11,039 bases of DNA, taken from contig SKJO01000460.1 of NCBI GenBank assembly GCA_007121975.1, forward strand, positions 1-11,039, in the 5' to 3' direction. The notes beneath the pieces are model-generated. The model saw only the letters and a list, made by a program, of their open reading frames with translations. It did no database searches and was not told the origin of the DNA. The position numbers and the translations under genes are program-made. This document shows positions 7,374-11,039 of this stretch, in pieces. The DNA comes from Nitriliruptoraceae bacterium. GTDB lineage: Bacteria > Actinomycetota > Nitriliruptoria > Nitriliruptorales > Nitriliruptoraceae. Positions within the stretch are counted from its first letter, which is position 1. Each line of letters opens with the position of its first letter.

Positions 7374-7895
7374 GTGGACGCCCTGACCTCTCTCGACGCC
7401 GTCGACACCGGCCTGCTCGTGCTGCGGGTGCTGGTCGGGGTGACCTTCTCGTTGCACGGGTTCCAGAAGCTGTTCGGCTGGTTCGGCGGGGGTGGGCTGA
7501 CGGGCACCGCCGGATGGTTCCGGTCCCTGGGCTTCGGTGACGGCAGAGCCGCCGCCCTGCTTGCCGGGGGCGGGGAGGTCGCGGGTGGCCTCGGACTGGC
7601 GCTCGGGTTGCTCACGCCGCTGGCGGCGCTGGCGATGATCGGGACGATGACCACCGCCGCGCTGGTCAACCGCGCCGACAACGGCTTCTGGTCGGTGAGC
7701 AAGGGATGGGAGCTCAACGGCTACCTGATCGTGGTGGCGGCGACGGTGGCGATCACCGGGCCCGGCGCCTACTCGTTGGACGCCTGGTTCGGGCTCGACG
7801 GGTGGTCGGGGCCGGGGGTGGGACTGGCGGTCACGGTGGTCGGGGTGCTGTTCGGCTGGCTGCGCTGGGTGACCCGCACCACGCCCGCCGACTGA
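7374..7895 (+). CDS. DoxX family membrane protein
   Basis: 173 aa polytopic membrane protein of the DoxX/DUF417-like group. The signature LHGFQKLFGWFGGGG (about 27-41) is typical of DoxX. Hydrophobic segments run at about 12-29, 58-80, 82-99, 115-131 and 148-166, giving four or five helices. The later NGFWS-KGWELN stretch (about 103-115) is the second conserved block. In Mycobacterium tuberculosis a DoxX protein is part of a membrane oxidoreductase complex linked to thiol and superoxide stress. Family members otherwise have poorly defined roles, and no thiol or superoxide gene is present here to support that link. It probably belongs to the operon with the upstream HAD and alpha/beta hydrolase genes. 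A palindrome starts right after the stop. Confidence 0.9.
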   Translation: MDALTSLDAVDTGLLVLRVLVGVTFSLHGFQKLFGWFGGGGLTGTAGWFRSLGFGDGRAAALLAGGGEVAGGLGLALGLLTPLAALAMIGTMTTAALVNRADNGFWSVSKGWELNGYLIVVAATVAITGPGAYSLDAWFGLDGWSGPGVGLAVTVVGVLFGWLRWVTRTTPAD

Positions 7896-7896
7896 G

Positions 7897-7914
7897 CGTG
7901 GTGGTAGCACCACG
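7897..7914. promoter_or_regulatory. Perfect palindrome after doxX: operator or terminator-like hairpin
   Basis: CGTGGTG-GTAG-CACCACG is a perfect 7-bp-arm inverted repeat with a 4-nt centre, starting 2 nt after the doxX stop. A second dyad GGACC-TT-GGTCC lies at 7923-7934. As RNA the first could end the doxX transcript, though there is no U-run. As DNA it has the size of a dimeric regulator's operator in front of the kinase gene. Confidence 0.4.
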
Positions 7915-8021
7915 TTGCGAATGGACCTTGGTCCCAGGTCTGCGCGCCCTGCGGCCCCTGTGCGGCGCGGTGCGTGCGTTGACACTGACCGAGGTCCTGG
8001 ACGAGCCCGGGTTGCGAACGG
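7914..8021 (+). repeat. Direct repeat pair GTTGCGAAYGG in the doxX-kinase spacer
   Basis: GTTGCGAATGG (7914-7924) recurs as GTTGCGAACGG (8011-8021), 10 of 11 bases identical, 97 bp apart. The first copy touches the palindrome at 7897-7914 and the second lies just before the probable kinase start. The 134-bp spacer (7896-8029) also holds TTGACA at 7979-7984 without a matching -10. It could be a paired protein binding site, or chance in GC-rich DNA. Confidence 0.35.
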
Positions 8022-8029
8022 GGGGGCAG

Positions 8030-9670
8030 GTGCGCCGAGCATGGCACTCCCCGGCCACGCTCACGGTCGCCATCGTGCTGCTCACCGCTCTGGCCACGCT
8101 GGCCGCGGTCAGCACCTCACGTGCGCAGGTCCAGCGGCAGGTGGATCGCGAGGCGGTGGACGTGGCCGGACGGATCCAGCGCGCGCTGGATGCCAACCTG
8201 GGGACGGTCGCCGGGGTCGGTGTGGGCCTGCCCGCCGTGCTCGACGGCCTCGACCACGACCGGTTCGCGGCGAGCTTCGACCCGCTGGCCGAGGCCGGGC
8301 TCCTCGCCCAGGTCGCGGCGGTCTCGCTGATCCAGGTCGTGGAGCCCGATCGCCTCGACCCGTTCCTGGACGCTCTGGCTCCCGCCGTGCGCGACGATCT
8401 CGAGCTGCGCCTGGACGACGATGCCGCCGAGCACCTGCTGGTCACCCACACCTGGCCCCTCGAGCCCAATCGGGCTGCGCTGGGGCTCGACGTAGGGAGC
8501 GTGGAGGTCCCCCGGCTCTCCGCGCTGCGTGCCGTGGGGGAGCAACGCACGGTCATGACCGCCCCCTACGAGCCGGTGCAGGGCCCACCGGGCAGCCCGG
8601 CCACGATCACCTACCTGCCGGCCGGCTCCGGCCCCTCACCGCTGCTGCTCGCGGCGGTCGTGCGTCCGCAGGACCTCGTGGAGCGCGTCCTCGTCCCCGC
8701 CCCCGGCCTGACCGTGCGGGTGCGAGCCGGGCCCGACGACCTCGAGGTGGCCCGGGTGGGCGACCCGGCCGCTCCTTCCCGCTGGATCGCCGAGGCGCCC
8801 ATCGAGGCCTACGGGCAGTCCTGGTTGCTGCGCGTGGAGGGCGATCCACGGCCACCGGGCCTGCTCACCCGCCTCGGTCCCTGGTTGCTGCCGATCCTGG
8901 TCGGCGCCGCGCTGCTCGCACTGGTCACGGTGCGGCGCGCGGCGGAGCGGCAGCTGGCGGCCACCAACGCCGCGCTCACCGAGGCCGTCCGGGTCAAGGA
9001 CGAGTTGCTTGCCGCCGTGTCCCACGACGTGCGTGCGCCGCTCACCGTGATCGGAGGGCTGGTCGCCACGCTCGAGCGGCAGCCGGCCGACGGGCAGCTG
9101 CTCCGCGACGCCCTGCCACGCATCGGTCGCCAGGTCCAGCGCGTCCGGGACCTGGTCGACGACCTGCTGGTGACCACCACCGGATCTGGTCCCGACCTGC
9201 TCGAGCGGGTCCCCACCGACCTGGTGGCTCTGACGCGACAGGTCGTGGAGGACCTCGGGGTGGGCACGGTGCACAGCGAGCACGACCACCTCGAGGTGCT
9301 GGTCGACCCCCGCAGCGTCGAGCGCATCCTCACCAACCTGCTGACCAACGCGGCGCGTCACGGCGAGCCACCCGTGGAGGTGGAGCTGCAGGCGGTCGGT
9401 CGCCGGGCACGGCTCACGGTTCTTGACCACGGGACGGGGATCGACCCCGAGCACGAGGGGGTGATCTTCGATGCCTTCGGGCGGGTCGGCCGCCGACGGG
9501 CCGGGAGCGTCGGACTCGGTCTCACGATCGCGCTGCGCCTCGCGCAGCTCAACGACGGCACGCTGGTCCTGGAGGCCCATCCGGGCGCCGGGGCACGCTT
9601 CGTACTCGAGTTGCCACGCTCCGAAACTGATGCTCAAGGAGGTGCGTCGCCCGGCCGATACCCGACGTGA
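8030..9670 (+). CDS. Membrane sensor histidine kinase with extracytoplasmic CHASE domain
   Basis: 546 aa from the chosen start. Order: TM1 (about 8-28); an external region (about 30-280) with a CHASE-like core, including N147-RAALGLDVGS, VPRLSALR and the TAPY stretch near 177; TM2 (about 283-301); a short coiled linker; HisKA with the phospho-acceptor H332 in SHDVRAPL; HATPase_c with N-box N440 (LLTNAARHG), G1 D466 (DHGTGID) and G2 SVGLGLTIA. It should sense a small ligand outside the membrane and autophosphorylate inside. CHASE ligands vary (cytokinin-like compounds, peptides) and none can be named. No response regulator is adjacent. The start is uncertain: GTG at 8030 puts TM1 at the N-terminus behind a weak G-run, while GTG at 7898, 7901 or 7970 would add 20-44 residues with no recognisable domain. 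A subtilase gene follows 44 bp after the stop. Confidence 0.88.
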   Translation: MRRAWHSPATLTVAIVLLTALATLAAVSTSRAQVQRQVDREAVDVAGRIQRALDANLGTVAGVGVGLPAVLDGLDHDRFAASFDPLAEAGLLAQVAAVSLIQVVEPDRLDPFLDALAPAVRDDLELRLDDDAAEHLLVTHTWPLEPNRAALGLDVGSVEVPRLSALRAVGEQRTVMTAPYEPVQGPPGSPATITYLPAGSGPSPLLLAAVVRPQDLVERVLVPAPGLTVRVRAGPDDLEVARVGDPAAPSRWIAEAPIEAYGQSWLLRVEGDPRPPGLLTRLGPWLLPILVGAALLALVTVRRAAERQLAATNAALTEAVRVKDELLAAVSHDVRAPLTVIGGLVATLERQPADGQLLRDALPRIGRQVQRVRDLVDDLLVTTTGSGPDLLERVPTDLVALTRQVVEDLGVGTVHSEHDHLEVLVDPRSVERILTNLLTNAARHGEPPVEVELQAVGRRARLTVLDHGTGIDPEHEGVIFDAFGRVGRRRAGSVGLGLTIALRLAQLNDGTLVLEAHPGAGARFVLELPRSETDAQGGASPGRYPT

Positions 9671-9687
9671 GGGCCCCGAGAAGGCCC
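9671..9687 (+). terminator. Small hairpin after the kinase stop
   Basis: GGGCC (9671-9675) pairs with GGCCC (9683-9687) around a 7-nt loop, immediately after the stop codon. Five G-C pairs and no T-tract make it a weak candidate for a terminator or attenuator within the 44-bp gap. Confidence 0.2.
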
Positions 9688-9701
9688 GGCCGTCACCACT
9701 C

Positions 9702-9709
9702 GGAAGGAG
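9702..9709 (+). promoter_or_regulatory. Ribosome binding site of the subtilase (GGAAGGAG)
   Basis: GGAAGGAG lies 5 nt before the GTG at 9715, which is followed by a clear signal peptide. It decides the start. Confidence 0.75.
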
Positions 9710-9714
9710 CGCCC

Positions 9715-11039
9715 GTGCCCGCAGCCTCGACCCGGCGACCCGCACCGGCACGGCTCGCGACCTTCGTGCTGCTCCTCGGGCTGCTCGCCGGCCTGCTGCC
9801 AGCAGCGGCTGCCGACGGGGCCGACAGGGCCGCCGGGGCCGCCGGGGCCTACGTCGTGCAGGCCGGCAGCGCCGAGCGGGCCGCGGCGCTGGTGGTCGAG
9901 GCGGGAGGCCACGTCGAGCGTCCCCTCGAGGTGATCGGCGGGGTGGCGGCAACCCTGCCCGCTCCGGTGGCCGCCGCGCTCGATGCGCTCAGCAGCGTCA
10001 CCGTGGCCCCCGACGTCGAGGTGGTGCTCGCCGCCACGGATGCCGCGGCCGTGACCGCCACGGACCAGGCGCTCAGCGCCCACCTCGACGCGCTGAGCCT
10101 CCCTGCCCACTGGACCGCGACCGGTGGCCTGGCCGTCGAGGCCGGCTCCGGCTTCGGGGTCGGGGTGGCGCTGCTCGACACCGGGGTGGCCGACCACCCG
10201 GACCTCGCGGGTCGGGTCATCGACGGCCCCGACCTCAGTGATGAGGCGGGTACCGACCTCGCGCACCTCGACTCCTACGGCCACGGCACGTTCATGGCCG
10301 GTCTGATCGCCGCCGATGGTCCCGTGCCCGGCGCGGCACCCGGCGCGCACATCGTGTCGGTGAAGCTCGCCGGCCGCGACGGGGTGACCTCGCTGTCGCG
10401 GGTCATCGAAGGCATCGGCTGGGTCGTCACCGAGGGTCGCGACGACGCGTTCAACGTGCGCGTGCTCAACCTGTCGTTCGGGGTGACCACCAACCTCGCC
10501 CCGCAGGCCGACCCCCTGGCCGCGGCCGTCGAGGCGGCCTGGGCCGCCGGCATCGTGGTGGTCGCCGCGTCCGGAAACGAGGGGCAGGGCACGGTCACCT
10601 CCCCGGCCCGGGATCCCTGGATCCTCGCCGTCGGGGCCACCGACAACCAACGCGCCGGCGTGCCCGACTGGTCGGGCCGCGGACGGGTGGGCCGGGCGCT
10701 GCGACCTGACGTGCTCGCTCCGGGCGTGAGCGTCGCATCCCTGCGTGCCGAGGGCTCCGCGGTCGACCTCGCCAACCCCGACGCCCGCATCGCGCTCGGC
10801 GACGCCGATCCCGCCTACTTCCGCGGCAGCGGCACCTCGATGTCCGCCGCGCTGGTCTCCGGGGCCGTGGCGGTGCTCGCCGAACCGCGCCCCAACGCCA
10901 CCCCCGACGACCTCAAGGCCGCGCTGGTTCGCACAGGTGTTGCGGTCCCGGGCAGCGACGCGCCGGCCGTCGACGTCGCGGCCGCTGATGCGACCGAGGC
11001 CGACCCACGCTGGAACCAGCGTCACCCGATCCTGGCTCC
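9715..11039 (+). CDS. Secreted subtilisin-like serine protease, S8 family (3' end cut off)
   Basis: Open to the right edge, 441 complete codons without a stop. The N-terminus is a signal peptide: Arg-rich start, hydrophobic core FVLLLGLLAGLLP (about 18-30), and likely cleavage around the Ala run at 31-34. An I9-like propeptide follows (about 44-105: YVVQAGS, AGGHVERP, GVAATLPAP). The catalytic domain carries D155 (ALLDTGV), H190 (YGHGTFMAG), the oxyanion Asn N288 (ASGNEGQ) and Ser S375 (GTSMSAALVSG), so it should be active. After H190 the common HGTHVAG is HGTFMAG, and after S375 the usual Pro is absent; I recall similar wording in actinobacterial subtilases. It is expected to be exported, to lose its propeptide and to degrade proteins outside the cell. 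It follows the kinase gene by 44 bp and may be co-transcribed. C-terminal domains or an anchor, if any, lie outside the window. Confidence 0.92.
   Translation, partial: MPAASTRRPAPARLATFVLLLGLLAGLLPAAAADGADRAAGAAGAYVVQAGSAERAAALVVEAGGHVERPLEVIGGVAATLPAPVAAALDALSSVTVAPDVEVVLAATDAAAVTATDQALSAHLDALSLPAHWTATGGLAVEAGSGFGVGVALLDTGVADHPDLAGRVIDGPDLSDEAGTDLAHLDSYGHGTFMAGLIAADGPVPGAAPGAHIVSVKLAGRDGVTSLSRVIEGIGWVVTEGRDDAFNVRVLNLSFGVTTNLAPQADPLAAAVEAAWAAGIVVVAASGNEGQGTVTSPARDPWILAVGATDNQRAGVPDWSGRGRVGRALRPDVLAPGVSVASLRAEGSAVDLANPDARIALGDADPAYFRGSGTSMSAALVSGAVAVLAEPRPNATPDDLKAALVRTGVAVPGSDAPAVDVAAADATEADPRWNQRHPILA

Noticed and set aside
7979..8007. TTGACA as a complete sigma-70-type promoter for the kinase
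   Set aside because: The bases 17 nt downstream (CGAGCC) do not resemble a -10, so only half a promoter is visible.
7706..8029. N-terminal extension of the kinase frame overlapping doxX
   Set aside because: The overlap region reads as Gly/Arg-rich shadow of doxX. The stretch from 7898 shows no domain or good ribosome site.
9715..9810. Tat signal peptide on the subtilase
   Set aside because: There is an Arg pair (STRRPA) but the following residues do not fit the twin-arginine consensus. A Sec-type peptide fits better.
9634..11025. Long minus-strand open frame across the subtilase
   Set aside because: Low-complexity shadow translation. The plus strand has a signal peptide, propeptide and all four subtilase catalytic positions.

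Overview
The window is very GC-rich chromosomal DNA. Every gene reads on the plus strand, with strong G/C third-position bias and GTG starts. Gene content and GC point to an actinobacterium: a GlnA2-type glutamine synthetase is directly followed by glnE, an order also known from Mycobacterium, and there is a DoxX protein, a CHASE-domain histidine kinase and a secreted subtilase. A deep-branching high-GC actinobacterial class is my guess; the sequence does not settle it. I see no mobile element, tRNA, rRNA, CRISPR array or phage gene, and codon use looks uniform throughout.

Nitrogen block (3-5690). The 3' part of an ammonium transporter gene (amt) is followed by a 187-bp spacer with two strong hairpins. 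Then come glnA2, a type I glutamine synthetase paralogue, and glnE, the glutamine synthetase adenylyltransferase/deadenylylase, whose GTG start overlaps the glnA2 stop. Together these cover ammonium uptake, glutamine-synthetase-family ligation and covalent control of glutamine synthetase. The GlnA2 encoded here has Phe where the adenylylated Tyr normally sits, so GlnE most likely acts on another glutamine synthetase encoded elsewhere. No PII gene (glnB/glnK) is present between amt and the end of the block.

Middle block (5754-7895). An alpha/beta hydrolase of the epoxide hydrolase/haloacetate dehalogenase type overlaps a HAD phosphatase-like gene by a GTGA junction. A DoxX-family membrane protein gene follows 37 bp later. 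This looks like one short operon; its physiological role is not evident.

Right block (7896-11039). A 134-bp spacer carrying a perfect 7-bp-arm palindrome, a second small dyad and an 11-bp near-identical direct repeat precedes a membrane-bound CHASE-domain histidine kinase with no response regulator in view. A secreted S8 subtilase with signal peptide, I9-like propeptide and intact catalytic residues follows 44 bp later and runs off the right edge.

Overall this is mostly an ordinary core-genome region. I found no convincing undescribed system. The points most worth checking are the GlnA2/GlnE residue mismatch, the hairpin pair after amt, the dyad/repeat cluster before the kinase, and the kinase-protease pairing.
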